64,000 nt of DNA from Whitmania pigra (GCA_021613335.1 JAJTWR010000293.1:471001-535000); one strand, 5' to 3'; numbered from the stretch's first letter, positions 25,801 to 39,187 are shown. Notes: a model not told the origin generated them from the sequence alone. A program made the numbers and translations.

Positions 25801-28800
25801 TATTTAAAAAAAAATTGAAAATTCAATTAATATTTTGCAAATATTTTGAGAAGAAAATCATAAAAAACAAAAAGTTACTTTAATAAAAAATATCTCAAGT
25901 GAAATGATGTTGTTAACAATAATTTCCTATTTTTGTCTTAATTTTTCTACATAAAATTTGAGCTGCCATTAATTCGGATTTGAATTATTCTAAATATTTA
26001 ATTTCTATTTTTAATAAGTTATTTTAAGTAAAAAATATGTTTTGATTCTCTGTCAGCGCTAGTTCAAAGTTGAATAACAAGCGAGCAACTGTCAAAATAA
26101 CAATGGTGCATTGATATATATAAGCGAAAGATAATTTGTGCTAGTTTTTCTTCAATTATTTGACGACATTCTTAACGACCTAAGGCATTGGTGTCCAACC
26201 TTTTTGACCGAAGAGCCAAGTGTACAACTTTTAGACGAGTCGCGGGCCGGATTAGCAATTTCACAAAAAAAAACAAAAAACAATAAAACACCAAATACCT
26301 CTACATGCCACATTTAAGCTAGAAAAGTCTTATAAGCCTATGCTTATGATAAGTTCAATCTGCCACTGCTTTTGTTTGCACAAGGAGTCTATGTCTGCTC
26401 CAACAGCAGAAGTCGCAATGTGCAATGATGTTTGTCTGTAAGCAGAGATCTTAACTTCGATTTATTGTTTTTCATCCTAGAAAACAGTTGTTCGCAAAAG
26501 TAGATGCTTCCGGCGACGTGTGAGAGATTGGTATACTTGTCTGATGAAACATAATGGCTGCAAAAGTTCAGCAGACCATGCTCAACGAAAGCTGTTTTCA
26601 AGTCATTGTCATTCTGAATGTCAATGAGTTCCAACTGGTATTTGTCAGCACTCTGTCGAAATCATGAGCAAGTTTGGTAACTAATTCAGAGTAATTCTCG
26701 TGTTGTAGGCATCATCAAAAGGACCGGGCAGTGTACAACCTTCTTCAGAATCAGCTGTGACTGAATTAGCTTCAACTTCTAAATGAAAGTCACAACATGT
26801 TCATAAAACTTGTGAACCACCTAGCTCTTTCTTTGAAGTCTGACGTTCAACCCGGCCATGAATTTTGTCATGTCGACTAGAAACGACAAATCGTAACCCA
26901 CGGGTTATCATCCAGGAAACATTCATCCTTTCTTTGTTTGTCGTGAATGTCTTCATTTCATCACATAGACTCCAGAATCTGAATGATGTCTATGACTTGC
27001 TAAGCCAGCGAACTTGGCAGAAATAAACAACATCTGAGCCCACTTCCTCCAGAAAAGGATTTAAAGCGCCTGTGCCACCATTACAATGTTTACGTTTAAA
27101 GTTAAAGCGCGCTTATTTAGCAGCACAAGCATGGATATAATGTATACAAGCAGGGTAAGAACAAATCAAAAACTGGAAATATTAAAACAAAATAATTTAA
27201 AATTATTATAATTTTTATTAAAATATAAATTTTTTTTACAAAATCAGAAAAACTTTACGGGCCGAATAGAAACTTATGGCGGGCCGCGGGTTGGACAACC
27301 CTGACCTAAGGCCATCTTTGAAAATAGGCAAACAATTTCACAGTTGGTTTAAGTAGAAGATTTAAAAAACAAAAACATTATTGAATCCATAAGTTGTAAT
27401 AAGTGAGAAAATTACGATAATAGAGCGTGACTAAAATAAATATTACTAATTATTAATAATTTTATGTCTTACGCTAAATAAATATTTGATTATTAGTAAT
27501 TCATTGCACTATAAATAATTATTTTATTTGTTTTTATTTATTTAAAGACACGAACGAAGGGCCGAAGCCTCTAACACGATCGAAAAATAAACTTAAACGC
27601 GAAAACTAAGTTCATCATCGCTCGGGCAGATCTAGTCTGAGAAATCGAAAGCGAGGAGAAAAAGTTTAATAGGAGGTAATAAATTTTCAAAGTTCTTGGA
27701 ATCTGAGGTAGGGATTAAGATTTAGTTTACAGATTTCAGAATTAAATCGGTTTGTTGTTGAGGAATTGACGATATGAGCTGGCAGGGAGTTCCAGGATCG
27801 GACAATGCGGTTAGAGAAAAAGTGTTTGGATATTTCACATCGGGATTTTCTTGTCCTGAGTTTGTGGTTATGGCCTCTTGTCCTAGTGTAAGTTGATCTA
27901 ATAAGAGTAGTGGAAATGTTGCTGTGGATAAAGCCATTTTGTAGCTTGTAACAGAGAGTGAGATCGGCCAGTAGTCGACGCTTTTCCAATGTTGGTAGTT
28001 TAAGTGTCTTTAGTCTTTGTAAATATGGATACTGGGCAAGTGTGGGAATGGCCTTTGTGTACCTTTTTTGAATTTTCTCTATTCTGTCAATGAGTAGTTT
28101 TTTATGAGGATTCCAAACGGGAGAGCTGTATTCCAATATTGGTCTAACGTAAGTACAAAATGCTTTTTTAAGGATATCTGGGTCTCTAGAGGAAAAAGAT
28201 GCAAGAATCAATTTGGATATTATGGCTGCTTTCCTGGTGATGTTGTCGATGTGATGGACGAATTTGAGGGAGGAATCAATAAGCACTCCCTGATCTCGGA
28301 TCGTGCCAACTCTCGACAGTCTGTGGTTATTGATCCAAAATTCACATGGGTTGAAATTTTTGTTGTAACCAATCAGCGAGAGTATCTGACATTTGTCGGG
28401 AGCAAGCTGTAATTGCCATTTCTCACTCCATTCTACTATTTTGTCAAGAGATCGTTGCAACTGGAGAGAAGAAGTGTTGTAAAGTTTTACATCGTCAGCA
28501 AAGAGCTTACAAATGGTGTCGGAGCTTTTGAATATTTCGGGTAGGTCGTTTATATATAGCAAAAATAAAGTTGGCCCGAGAACACTCCCCTGAGGAACTC
28601 CGCTAGTGACAGCAACCTCTTCTGAGATACATCCATTGATGCTCACTTTCTGTGACCTCAAGTATAGAAAATCCTCAAGCCATCCTTTCATATTGTCACT
28701 TACACCATATGTGCATATTTTGAGCATTAGTTTTGTGTGAGAGACAGAGTCAAAGTATAATAGTAAATGAACCATTAATACAAAACTAATAATTAAAAAT

Positions 28801-31037
28801 AAAATTAAAATAATCGTAATTAATATAAACTCTGATTTAAATAGTACGTGCATGCGGATATGTCGTAGAAGTATTTCATTTCTAATGAGAAATGAATACT
28901 TACTAAATTATATGTAAAAATATTTGCTAAATAATAATTGGATAATAATAAATATAATTGTGATAATTTAATTCGTTTATTTATAATATTCTTAAATGCC
29001 AAATAATATTAAAGGTCGAATTTTAATAAGCATTCATTCCATGCATTCAGAGTTGCACTCACAATATTACAATTTCAGAAATTAAAACATTCAAATTCAC
29101 TTAAGAATCCGGTAGTCTATTCATGAGTTGTTAGAGAATTATAGCTGAAGATTAATTGAAATCGGGTAGAAGCTGATCAGTTTGTGGAAATTCCAATGAT
29201 TCACGATTTTTGTCTATTTTTAAATTAACTTAAATGATTGAAAAGTTCATTTGTGATTAATAACTCAGTTATTTAGTCAATTGTTATTTTCTGTAGGTTA
29301 AAGTGTAAACTATTTTAAATTTGCATTATTTATAAATAAGGCAAACTCGAACAAATATTGAAATTTATGAAAATAATTAATTTCTATGGAGGAAAATTTT
29401 GTAAAATATTTTGAACCATCTATTAAATAAATATTGTTTAAAACCAAAGTTTTATTAGAAATCGTATTGAAGCTTAGGCACCAGGTATTACTAGCATCAT
29501 TGTAATATCCTTAGTATGATATCATTACACCAATGTCCTCAGCATCACACGATGAGTGGACCAAAGGGCGCTTAGATGATTTTTAAATCGCCGCCATCCC
29601 GGGGCACTTCATGGCGGTGCAAGCTGAGTTTCGAACGCGGCACGTAGCGATTGTTGCTTTTATCGTCATTCTACGTCTGAACTACAACCTTTTGAGAAAA
29701 TTTCCATGACAGGTTAACATGAATGTTTGGAATGTACTGCAAACCCCAATAAATAATAATAATAATAACCACACGGTTTTAGAACACGATCTTCTATCAA
29801 ATGATTAGGCAGTTTACGCAGAAATACTTAAAGATATTTAAACAGCTTCTAATTCGAAAAGTGAACATTCTCAGAAAGATTTGAATTTACAAATGTTACC
29901 CTTTTATTTATTATTATTTTTTGTTTAGAAATGAACGCTTACATATTACTAATTCAGTTACTCATAATTCATTAATTCATAACCCGTGTTGTTTATAATT
30001 ACGCGATCATTGTAAATGGTCGTTGAATACAAAGACATTTATTTATCGCTCAACATTTTAATGTCAACTACAGCACAGCGATTGCTGCACGCTCAGCTGA
30101 CTTTACGATGTCTAGCGAGATAAAATGTTTAATGGGCCATTTCGTGGTTCGCTTGAGGCGCTTGTTAATTTTGCGCTACAAAAATGACCTCGTTGACCTA
30201 GGCACAATCTTTGTGAATAAACTAATTTTCAATTTATTATTATTCATAATTATTTCTTAAATAATTAACAGTAACAAAAATAATAAAATCAACGTTTAAT
30301 TATTAACCTTAATTAGTTAATAAACAATAAAACAACAACAATAATTTATGAAAATTAGTAATTTTTGATAACCAACCACAATCGATGTCCAGACGCCTGA
30401 ACTGATCCAGGACCAATCGAAAGCCCGCATGAGGGTTGAATGAGGACCAAGGATGGTGTACTGGGGGTTGGGAGGACCGAAGCACCCTACCTGATCCGGT
30501 GCAATCAACACGGTTAAGGCTGTCACTACAATGTTGGAGACTGCCAGGGATATGATGGCAGAGGCGATTGTGGCCAGGATCATACCGGAGTATCTGAACT
30601 TTCTGTCTGACTTTTGAGCTTAAATGATCAGTTGATGGGTTTAATCATTTCGATCTTTGGTTAGTGGTTATGATAAGTTATTTAGCAAATGCGAAGAAAT
30701 AATATAATTAATAACAGATATTTGTTATATAACTTAATTAAATACTAAAAGTCTTTAAAAAGGCCCGCGAACTTTCACTGGATCCGATTGTGTTCCTAGC
30801 AGAGAGAACTTCAGCATTTCCTTTGGATACACTGACATCCTGTTGTTCTTGTTGATTAGTTATTGTTGATGTTGCTGTGGGTTGAACTTGATTCGGCAAA
30901 GTAATCTGGATCCCTTGTGGGGGGTGAATTGAGGGCCCGTGAACTCTCCCTCCCCACTGCACACCCCTACCATAGATGCCAGGTGAATTCCATCCCATTC
31001 CGCCTTGCATGTAGTAGGGAACGTATCTTTGAGCCAT
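22832..31037 (-). CDS. Four-pass membrane protein B (CD20/MS4A-like layout)
   Basis: Five exons on the minus strand: 30746-31037, 30377-30618, 25634-25687, 23790-23876, 22832-23332, giving 391 residues. Phases are 1-0-0-0, and exons 3 and 4 are exactly 18 and 29 codons, as in C and D. The N-terminus (about 97 residues) is Gly/Gln/Pro-rich (MAQRYVPYYMQGGMGW). TM1 is ILATIASAIISLAVSNIVV. Loop 1 has QVGCFGPPN. TM2 (SWISSGVWTSIV then VFVAGNIAG) is split by the conserved intron. TM3 is FLILALISMGILIPANLVL. Loop 2 has SVGCKDSN right after the intron. TM4 is PIAIIIFTVFEFIAVTYIVV. The cytosolic tail of about 130 residues is Gln/Pro-rich (QQQLPQQQQQPQRQ) and ends GGYRRNAF. Function unknown; a membrane-scaffold or channel-like role would only be inference from the CD20 family. 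Introns 2 and 3 are swollen by hAT, LINE and SINE insertions; intron 2 alone is 4.7 kb. An acceptor-like TATTACAG 11 nt before the ATG suggests an untranslated first exon. Confidence 0.78.
23559..23655 (-). mobile_element. tRNA-derived SINE copy
   Basis: On the minus strand the copy has an A-box-like GGTTAGCCGAATGGGTTA, then a spacer with AATGGCAACAATCG, then a B-box-like GTGTTCGAAACCC, then the tail ATATGGCGCTATATAAATGA. Pol III boxes in this order at this spacing indicate a tRNA-derived SINE. It lies in the last intron of gene B. Confidence 0.65.
24203..24780 (-). mobile_element. hAT transposase C-terminal (dimerisation) fragment and element end
   Basis: The minus strand at 24203-24460 encodes GCPLEWWLNGQPSHGLLAKL followed by AFKYLVSPATRVPCERLLSE. 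This is the conserved hAT C-terminal dimerisation region. Near 24740-24777 the reverse complement reads TAGGGATGCAGATCGATATG, like a hobo/Ac-type hAT terminal repeat, suggesting the element's 5' end. The opposite end was not found. It lies in an intron of gene B. Confidence 0.75.
26178..27311 (-). mobile_element. hAT element (EPM2AIP1/GTF2IRD2-type), decayed, with 8-bp target duplication
   Basis: The element proper is 26186-27303. Left end CATTGGTGTCCAACC and right end (reverse complement) CAGGGTTGTCCAACC form the terminal inverted repeats. Both sides are flanked by identical ACCTAAGG (26178-26185 and 27304-27311), the 8-bp duplication expected of hAT. Inside, the minus strand carries remnants of a transposase: FLDDNPWV near 26900 and IYFCEQLFSRMKNNKSKLRS at 26389-26634, the C-terminal block of ZBED/GTF2IRD2-like hAT transposases. 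Stops and frameshifts make it inactive. It sits in intron 2 of gene B. Confidence 0.88.
27540..28757 (-). mobile_element. 5'-truncated LINE with open reverse transcriptase C-terminal half (Jockey/CR1-like)
   Basis: On the minus strand an uninterrupted frame of about 355 codons starts at FDSVSHTKLML and runs to a stop at 27687. It contains GVPQGSVLGPTLFLLYINDL, the catalytic LFADDVKLYN and a C-terminal HFFSNRIVRSWNSLPAHI block, all diagnostic of non-LTR reverse transcriptases. The endonuclease and N-terminal RT fingers are missing, as expected of 5'-truncated insertions. About 150 bp of 3' UTR runs to an ATTTATTT-type tail near 27540. The lack of stops suggests a fairly recent insertion. It lies in gene B intron 2, in the same orientation as the host gene. 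Confidence 0.88.
29588..29693 (-). mobile_element. tRNA-derived SINE copy
   Basis: The minus strand reads GTTGTAGTTCAGACGTAGAA (A-box area), AAAAGCAACAATCGCTACG, then GCGTTCGAAACTCAGC (B-box). This body matches the copies at 7299-7366 and 23559-23655. The tail is diverged. It lies in gene B intron 2. Confidence 0.6.
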
Positions 31038-31481
31038 CTTTTAGAAGTCTGTAATATTGCCGTTGTTAGTTTTTGTTTTTGACCAATTGAAGTTTTTTAG
31101 ATTGATTTTAATATATCAATATATGATAAAATATAAAATATTTTAAAAGTAGTTCTTTCGTTAATTTATAATAATTAACGTTATTTAATATTAAAGTAAT
31201 AAGTAAAACATTAATTTAAGAATTACAAGAATTTATTTAAATAATAACTAAATAATTAACAAATTACAATAAATATGATTTATTAACACGAATAATAATG
31301 CTTTAATGACGCTACTACAGAATAAGTTTTTTTTAATGTAAGTGGTATTAACATCACTCACATTTGGTCGTTTAGATCCAAAAATAAAAATTCAAAACGA
31401 ATTGAGATCGATAAATAACTCGATAATATTAACTGAAAAACAAAATCTCGAAAACTCGACGAAATTTCGAAAGAAACTGAA

Positions 31482-31542
31482 ATGACCGCAGAAGCAGCAA
31501 ACTTGCACAGCTTTCTGCCGAAAAGACTGCCTCAAGCAGACG
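31482..31542 (+). other. Candidate orphan first exon, phase 1
   Basis: An ATG in fair context (GAAATGA) opens 20 codons (MTAEAANLHSFLPKRLPQAD) that end at a strong donor, G|GTAAGA, in phase 1. Every first exon of the four-pass family ends in the same phase. It could be an alternative first exon of gene C (5.5 kb downstream), part of an unseen gene, or chance. No similarity recognised. Confidence 0.25.
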
Positions 31543-33133
31543 GTAAGAGAAAGTTGTTGCCTTCACGCATGCATTATTGAGGCGTCAATGAACCGTGCAA
31601 CGATTGTGGTGTTTGCCTAAGGTGGTATGCTGTTGAGCGAAACAGTTTTTTTTTGTCGGATTTTTAAAGCTGTTGTTGTTGAAGACATTTCTCAGCCCAT
31701 ATTTGGGACGGCTATCTCTTGCAGAAATACTTTTAAAGTTAGAGTTTTAGAGTTTGGAAAAAATGATTGTTTTTTTGTGTATCTAGAGAGAAACTGTTAA
31801 TTATTTTTAATAAGGGATTTCTCTTAAGTTTTGTGAATTCTGAACACAGTCCATAGGCGAGATTCGAACCCACAACTTTTGAACTAGAAAACAAAAACAA
31901 GAAATAGTTTAATACTTTCCTTGGGCAAACTGGTTTAAAACTAAAAAAATGTTTGTGATTAGATAATCTACGAATACAACAAAATTAATTTTGAGACATA
32001 AACTTTAACAATAAACCCGTGAAGACGAATTTCTCAGCACTATATCAATTGTATCAATGGTATCAATGGTATCAATGGGCAGATGAAATCTTTCGCAGAC
32101 TCTTATAATAACTGCTGTCATGCAACAACATCACATGAATCGCTTCAATGAACATTGTTGTGAAATATTCTTTTTAAATTATAAAACATTTACAGAAATT
32201 AAGAAAAAAATTGACCAATTGTCTTTTCAGTGAGAGTTGAGACTTGCTGTGGGAAGCAAGTTGAAAATAAATTTCTTTGAAAAAATTCTAAATTTCGATC
32301 CTGTGAATAAAAAAAGCATCAACCGGAAAGAATATTAATAGCAAGGCAATCAATTATAATTATTATTATATTATTATTATTAATAGCAATGGTATTACAA
32401 AATAGCAATGCAACACCAACAGTAATAATTGTAATGCACATGGCCCTTTATGATAACAATGTAATATTAATAGTATTGTAATTCCTTTTCAAAATAAGAT
32501 TTATAAATGCTTTTTCGGCTCGCCATCAAACTAGCTCACTATAAAGTAGCCAGCCCACAATTCTAAGGCTAAGCCAGCTATTCTTCAGTTTTCATCAGCT
32601 TCGACCTTAATGAAGTAAGGAATTATCTTTAAAAGATTATTGAGTAATGGAAAAAGAAACGTCATTTTGGCTATTCACTGAATTCTACCTCAAGGGATTA
32701 CTCAGGTGGGGCCTCGGTGCAGTGTGGATGGAGTATGAAACCGTCCATAAAAGATATCGGCAAATGTTTATCAATTTTTCATCCTCCCCTAGGCAAACAA
32801 ACCGGCTTTTATATTCGTTCTCTCACAACCTTAGAAGCATAAAATGTCTTAAGGGTTGGTAGATGCCCCGTTTCAGAAGCATATCCCAAACACGCCTAAA
32901 TTCAACCTAGTTTAAAAAGTCATCAGGCTGGGTGAGCGAATGCTTGCCTTCCTGGGGAAAGCTGAAATGTCGACCTTGAACAAACATGGTGAATTTGAGC
33001 GATTGCTTGATATTAAAGTATTAAATATTTATTATTTTTTCAATGCAAAGACAAATATTGTTCCAAATGTTTTTCCTTTAGCCATGAAAGTGATCTTTTT
33101 GGAAGGATGAGGAAGGATTATTCTAAATAAATA

Positions 33134-33262
<129 letters not shown>

Positions 33263-35525
33263 TAATTAACTTTTTGTGTACTACCGAGCTTATTCATCGG
33301 GAAAACAATTCATTATTTTTTTGCAAACAACAATTGTAAATTGTCTTCTTAAAAATGAGGACATTTAGAATAAATCACAAGACATACAAATGTTTTCTTG
33401 TTCTTAAAATTTGTATTTAGTTTGTACGAGGTTATTTCGTGAGCAGTAGGCAGGTAAAGAGTAATAAATAATAAATTGATGACAGTTGGTACTTTATTAG
33501 AAGTTTGTAGAGATCCAGTTTTAATTTAAATTTAATTTTTTTAATTTTTAATGTTTCTGTAAAATAGAATACCATTAAAACAAATTTAATTATTCTGTTG
33601 CATAGCAAAACTGATTTAATTCAAATATTGTATTTAATTTGTTATAAAGTGGAAAAAAAAGTCAAAATATGATTTTTTTGTAGCCAATAGCAAGTTGTTC
33701 AAATTTTTTTATACGCATTAATTACGACATTAAATTGTGGTGGCATTTATTTATTTAATTATCTATTAATTATTTAGCGAAGGTTCAAATGATTGGCCGC
33801 CATCTTACGTTCTTTTTAAAACAATTTAATTTAAATTTTGCAAAAGGTTCGCCATGAGATTTTATTTTTAAAAAACAATGAATCAAGAAAAACTTTAGTC
33901 GTTTCTGAATATTTATTAAAAACTTTTTTTGTTTATATTGAAATTTGTATTGTTATTGTGATTACTATTATTATTTTTGTCAGCGTCGTTATTATTAGTA
34001 TTAATACACTAATTAATGTTATGTTTGAAGTCAAAGTGTTTAATAAGGATTTTATAATTTAATTTAAAACACATTTTATTTCCAAATAAATTGATGACAA
34101 AATTGAACCAGGAGATAATACATATTTTATTTTTATAATATAATTACGCAATATATAGTCCCTATTCAAAAACCCATCTATAATAACGTAAAGTAACTGT
34201 ATTTATATTACTTAATTAAATTTTGGAAATGGAACAATTTATGTACAGCCTTATTATAACAATCAGCTTTTGTGATTCCTGTGATAAAAATTATTAACTG
34301 GACAGGAATAGACCCTATGCTCAGCTGCAAAAACCTCGACAAATATCAAAGGCATTTATCGATGAAATCCCACTAATATTCAAATTTTACTGCTAACTTT
34401 TACACTGTATTAATTAAATACAACTTTGCGAATGATATAAAAGATATTTTGGTCAAAAATCAGTAGTACTTTATTAGATAACAGCGCAAATTGTGTGATT
34501 CTTGAACCTGGGACAAGTTTATGCAACGCACTGTACATGCATATTAATATTATTAATATTTAGCCCATTTCACAACTAGATGATTAGGATGGAGCAGGCC
34601 AAATAAAACATTGAACAGGTCATACGTGCTTTCAATATCAAAGTTTGAAGTCAGCGAACAGAATATACAATTATAATAATTTATGTTAATATTTAAGTAA
34701 GATATTATAATAAATATTCAACTCTCAGACAATTTATTGGAGGACAAAAATAAATTTTATATTATTTATAATAATAATGATTCTCATCATTTATAATATT
34801 AATGCTATTTTTATATTAACTTATTAATATTATCTTTATTTATTAATTTTGATAAAGAGTTACGTTCATATTTTCATAATAATATCTCCAACAAAATTGA
34901 ATATCGTTATTAAGAAAAAATTTAGTATAATTTCAAGAAATTATTAATATTATTAATTATGAAAATTTTGTATTTTCTTGAGGTCAATTTGATTGCCAAC
35001 ATCATTTTGAACGTGAACAACAAGCTAGCTCAGCTAACTTTGCTGTGAACAATTCATGAAAGCTAACGTGCCCTAGAAAGCACTCAATAGATGTTTATTA
35101 ATAACAACAACAGCAATAATAATAACAATAATAATAATAATAGTATCAAATTTTGCAAACAAAAGCCTAAACATAAAAGCCACATCAAAGCAGAGGCATT
35201 GGGCGATGCCACACAAACACCGACATAATCTCAACTGCATAAACTCCTTATGTAGCTTCCCCAAAATCCAGTGACGGATTTAGACATGGTCTGGTTTCAA
35301 AGTCGAATCAACTTTGTTTAATTGATTATAAATTAATTGGAATATCATACAATCTGTCGGGAATTTTATGTAGGATGAAAAACGGCAAAAGTTTCTAAAG
35401 TCGAAAGAAATTACAAGGATTCTAAATGTTTATTGAACTCTAACTTAAATACATTTCGCAAAGCATCAGGTGGATCAGCGTGTACTTTATGCTCATTCTC
35501 AACCTCGACGAATCTGCCGCTTGTC

Positions 35526-35715
35526 AATGATAATATTAAAATGATGATATTACAATTAAAATGATGTTTTTAAAATGATGATATTACAATGGTATTATTA
35601 AAAGGATGATATTACAATGACAATATTAAAATGATGATATTACAATGGTATTATTAAAGTGATGATATAGAAATGATATTATTAAAATGATGATTTTACA
35701 ATAATAATATTGTAA
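35526..35715. repeat. Degenerate minisatellite built on ATTAAAATGATGATATTACA
   Basis: About five diverged units of roughly 35-40 bp, each combining AATGATGATATTACAATG with a TATTATTAAA or ATATTAAA spacer. It lies about 1 kb upstream of gene C. Confidence 0.8.
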
Positions 35716-36650
35716 CGATAATATTAAACATTTTTAGAATCTACTCAGCTGTTTAGAAAGAACATAAAAATTTTAAGAATCTACTCAGTGAAACCAAATG
35801 CCAATCAAAACAAGTGGTACCAAAGGCTACTCTTGTTCATCTGTAAACAACGCTTATTTAACATTTAATATTGAAACAGCCAAAGGAACAAACTTTGACA
35901 GAAAATGCTAAAAATATTAGTCAAGATGAAAAGACAAAATATATCACATAGGAGAAAAACAATTGAATATAAATGACATTTTAAACACGTAACATGCTAT
36001 CGAAAAGACTCCTTAATATTCGCCTTCAAACGGGCGTTTTAATTTTTATTCTTTAATTGGGCGTTTATAAAGATATCAAAAGACTTGTCGCTGCAATATG
36101 AAATACAATGAATCCAAATCTACGTTTTTCATATTTTAGAATAATAATTTCATTTGCTACGCTCAACGCCCCTGTCGTAAGTCGATTAAAGCGGTGAATG
36201 GAGGGCGTTTTAGGTAAGGAGTAAGCTTTAATTTCAATTACAAATCGAATTATGAACTATAATCGTAATATATTATTCTTAAAGTATAACATTTTTTTTT
36301 TCGAAATTTCACTTAACTTTATTCGTAGCAGAAGTAACTTTAATAAGAAAAAAACCTAACCAGCATTCATCGATTACTCGGAGCTAAATTAGGTGCCATT
36401 CGTTGGTTGATTCTTTGAATCGTGATGTTCACTGAAGCGGAAAGTCTCGAAGCAAATGCCTCTAAGAGCCTCAAGTATTTCAACCTATCAGCACCAGCAC
36501 GACATAACTTTCGATAGCATTTTTCGATGTTTCTTGATTTCGACTTGATTGTAATATTGGGTGATTTGTAATTCAAGCAAATTGTTTAGTCTTTTACATC
36601 TTATTGATATTCTTCGAGCAACCGGTTGATATCTTTGGATCAGGCATTCC

Positions 36651-39035
36651 ATGGCTACAAGATACAATGCCATCGGATGGCACAGCCTCTACTCTCCTGT
36701 TCAGACCCAGGAAGGTTTGACCACGGGGCTGACAGGGGGGCAACAGCCGTTGAGGGGAATGATTGTTCCAGTAACTGGTGGACCGGCATGGGTTACAGAG
36801 CCGGGTCTAAACAACGGCTTCGTAGAGGTTAAGAATGAGCATAAGGTACATGCTGATCCACCTGCTGCCACTAGCAGTACTACGACTACTGTGATTACTA
36901 ATGGTGGAACTACCACTTCTGGGAACGACAATCAACTCAGTTGGTATTCCTTCCTGGTTAATTTGTTAATCACTTAAATTACTTGTGATATGATTTGTGA
37001 ATTTTTTAAGATAAATGTCTGTTTTATGAAAAAATAATTACTTTGAAACTCAGGTTCAAACGAAAAATCACAGTTCAGACAACTTGGATTGGCTCTGTGC
37101 ATGTTGTCCGCATTCACCCTTGGAGTTGCTGTTTCTTATCTTGTTGTGGAATATTCAACAACTTCATGTCCGAAGTATAAAAAAGATTCAACATCTCCAG
37201 GCAATTTTTACTACTGGGGTGTCAGAGTGGCGGCTCTTCCATTTCCATTATTCGTAGGTTTTATTATGTGATCTTCGTTTTATGTAACTATTTAAAAGAC
37301 GCAGTAAACAGTAAAAAATTCCTCACATCTCAGCTTTGTGTTTTGCAAAAATAATTGTGGAACTGAAGTTACTGTAATAATCGGTATGTTTTTCAGACAT
37401 TTATCATAGGTATTTTGTGCCTCGTCATCAGGGACAGAAAAGGCGGCCAAGTGAGTACCGCGACTGGATTACAATCAATGTCAAACATTTAGTTCGTTAC
37501 CAAATAAAATAATAACAGCAACTTCAACTTGTTATAATATTTGAAATGTGAAATAAATTTCTTTGTACATTTTCGCAATCGCAATTTATAGATAAATTAT
37601 CTTTCCAGGACCAAACAATTTATGGAATGGCAGTATTTTCATTTATCCTTCTCGTACCTTTGATCTTTGCTGGTGGCATTGGAGGAATTCTTTCGGTCAT
37701 TTTTATTCTAATCAAATTTTAATTTTAACATTACTTTTACAACATTAAATTAATTTAAAATAAATAATTAATAGATGAGGCCCATTAACTTTTATGTGGT
37801 TCTCCGTTTTAAAAATTTTAATGTCTGAGCTCAACAAGCAGAGAGCAAAAATATTATAAAGAAGAGAAATACAATTTTAAAATAAAATTTAAATTTGTTT
37901 ATTTTAAACTCAGGCATACGAGGGATGCGCTACTACAAGCATTGAAGTCATTTATCTGGTGCTACCAGCGTTACTTCTGCTTTTAGCTCTGATATTATGT
38001 GCAATCCTCATTGATCTCTTGATAAAATTGGCTTTGGCCAAGAAAGGTATCGACATTGTGTTGACATGTCTAAGACATATTTGTCGTGGAATTTGAATAA
38101 TATGTTAACACTTTATTTCTTTAATCGTGCACTAAATTCAAGATATTGTAGCATCCATATTTAGATGTTATTCTCTATAGACAAATGTAACAATCTTCTG
38201 TTCTTCTTTGAACAAATCAGTTTCTCCCGCTGCCAAACCTACAAATCCTACGACCTCCATTACTACAACCACCACTACTACTCCAGCGGCTACCACTCCA
38301 GCAACCACCACTCCAGCCGCTACTATTCCAGCCCCACCCACCCAGGTTGCTCCTCCAGTTCCAGCACAACTATTGGTTCCTCAACAGTATGCTCCACAAA
38401 TGCCAGCGCAACCCAACTACCAGCTTCAACCAGCTTACCAACCATCTTATCAACCAGCCAATCCTTCATATCCTTCTCCTTACGTAAGACTTCTTGATTT
38501 AAATTTATTAATAATTCTTTTTTTTCATTGCAAGAATTTTGAATTTTTACGGACAACAGCAAAAGTCTGCAAGTATTTTGTTTGCTTCGTAGTCAACAAC
38601 AAATTCAATCAATTTCTACGTGATTTTTTTTTATGTGAGCATCGAATGTAAAACAACTAAACTACAAAAAACTAAAAAAACTAAACCGCAAAAATGACTG
38701 AAATGCAAAAGACATGTTTAACACAGTGATTTGCAAAGCAAACGCCTGAGATAAATTGCGTTATAAAGTTATTTTTAAAACTTCCTAACCAATTATTATG
38801 TAATTAAAACTAAAGTTAATTAATTTAATGGTTTAGCATTCAATATCTTAGCCATTTTATTCACTTAATCATGAAATCCATTTTATAGCAACGATTTCCT
38901 CCGAGATACCCACCCAGACCCCCTCCAATGTTTGGGGCATCTCCCTACATGAGACTACCTTCCAGGTCCCCCTACGGTTACAATCCATACTCCAGGCCTC
39001 CAAGACCTTACAGACCCAGCTCCTACTATTACTAG
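36651..39035 (+). CDS. Four-pass membrane protein C with Thr/Pro- and Tyr/Pro-rich tail
   Basis: Seven exons: 36651-36939, 37054-37253, 37397-37450, 37609-37695, 37914-38046, 38221-38483, 38889-39035, giving 390 residues. The core intron phases 1-0-0-0 and the 18- and 29-codon exons match B and D. The N-terminus (MATRYNAIGWHSLYSP) of about 96 residues is Gly/Thr-rich. TM1 is LGLALCMLSAFTLGVAVSYL. Loop 1 has TTSCPKYKK. TM2 (RVAALPFPLF then TFIIGILCLVI) is split by the conserved intron. TM3 is MAVFSFILLVPLIFAGGIGG. Loop 2 has AYEGCATT. TM4 is LVLPALLLLLALILCAILI. The tail has a low-complexity Thr/Pro/Ala run (TTTTTTPAATTPATTTPAAT), then QPAYQPSYQPANPSYPSPY, and ends RPYRPSSYYY, with several Pro-Tyr motifs. 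If the topology is N-in/C-in as in CD20, the tail is cytosolic and not a true mucin. Function unknown. Confidence 0.78.
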
Positions 39036-39187
39036 GATGGGATAAAGTTGAGCAATTGAACTTAAGTAAAGTTAAACCTCCCAAAGTTGTGTTTTTCTGG
39101 AACTTATTTTTGTAGATTTCTTTAGATTATCAGGCTATGGTGATTACTTTTATTGATTATCAATTATTGAGTTTTTACTAATTTAGC

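Noticed and set aside
28104..28412. 102-codon plus-strand frame
   Set aside because: Antisense shadow of the LINE reverse transcriptase on the minus strand.
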